Below are positions 6,132 through 6,261 of a stretch of DNA of 6,261 bases, piece by piece (the stretch's first letter is position 1; each line of letters starts with the position of its first letter). The DNA comes from an uncultured Prevotella sp. (GTDB lineage: Bacteria; Bacteroidota; Bacteroidia; Bacteroidales; Bacteroidaceae), in assembly GCA_900318855.1 (NCBI GenBank), contig ONMG01000047.1, forward strand, positions 1 to 6,261. The letters run 5' to 3'. Both the position numbers and the translations under genes were made by a program. The notes beneath the pieces were generated by a model. That model was not told the DNA's origin and ran no database searches. It saw only the letters and a program-made list of their open reading frames with translations.

Positions 6132-6188
6132 ACGCTCATCTCTTGGTGGTAATAATAATATTAACCAATATCGATGAAGCAATACTCA

Positions 6189-6256
6189 CACAGAGACACG
6201 GAGACACAGAGTATCAGAGACGGGCACCTTATTATATATAGAGTTCACAGAGACGG
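6189..6256 (+). repeat. Clustered CAGAGAC/GAGACAC short repeats
   Basis: The word AGAGAC or GGAGAC occurs at 6192, 6200, 6215 and 6249, mostly as CACAGAGAC followed by AC or GG. It looks like a degenerate tandem array that continues toward the window edge. Similar GAGAC-rich dispersed repeats are, from memory, common between genes of several bacterial phyla. Confidence 0.5.
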
Positions 6257-6261
6257 CTTCG

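Larger units (their letters stand above)
5774..6261. other. Gene-free, repeat-rich intergenic region
   Basis: No credible gene is visible in 488 bp to the window end. The first about 190 bp hold nothing I can name beyond weak, short inverted repeats such as CAAAG/CTTTG at 5911-5915 and 5921-5925. From 5968 on, three kinds of short repeat follow, listed separately. The region ends with an AT-rich TATATATA tract (6233-6240) and a GAGAC-type repeat that reaches the window edge, so the next gene lies beyond it. Confidence 0.7.

Noticed and set aside
5968..6256. CRISPR array from the regularly recurring GACAC words
   Set aside because: Spacing is irregular, copies are short and divergent, and no cas gene is nearby.

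Overview
The window looks like a chromosomal piece of a Bacteroidota genome, most likely Bacteroidales of the Prevotella/Segatella type. The reasons are three TAnnTTTG-type -7 promoter boxes, no Shine-Dalgarno sequences before the genes, a Bacteroidetes-style membrane Ser/Thr kinase, and a short regulator of a family I associate with Bacteroides and Prevotella. The genus is inferred from memory of these families, not from a search. I see no rRNA, tRNA, CRISPR array or transposase gene.

Layout. Positions 1-198 are a leader with a candidate promoter at 111-118. A 424-codon transmembrane protein kinase follows on the + strand (199-1473). It converges, with only 20 bp between stop codons, on a two-gene minus-strand operon (2420-3490, then 1494-2396). 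Both operon products start with the same double zinc ribbon and then differ: one continues into a single transmembrane helix plus an extracytoplasmic domain, the other into a multi-pass membrane domain. Upstream lies about 200 bp of non-coding or possibly decayed sequence, then a strong double-hairpin terminator (3695-3742) for an exported Sel1-repeat protein (3773-4981, minus). That gene is divergent from a small regulator-like gene (5213-5773, +), and the 231 bp between them carries a promoter for each. Positions 5774-6261 hold no gene but are rich in short repeats, including a pair of inverted REP-like hairpin elements.

How the genes may work together. The kinase, the two zinc-ribbon proteins and the Sel1 protein are all predicted to sit in or cross the membrane, and each pairs a protein- or ligand-interaction module with an uncharacterised extracytoplasmic or membrane portion. 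A membrane-centred phosphorylation or sensing module is a reasonable guess, but the sequence shows only that the genes are neighbours, in three separate transcription units. The strongest direct observations are the tandem zinc-ribbon paralogues with exchanged membrane modules, and the inverted hairpin pair at 6051-6131, whose two copies differ by a compensated base pair.
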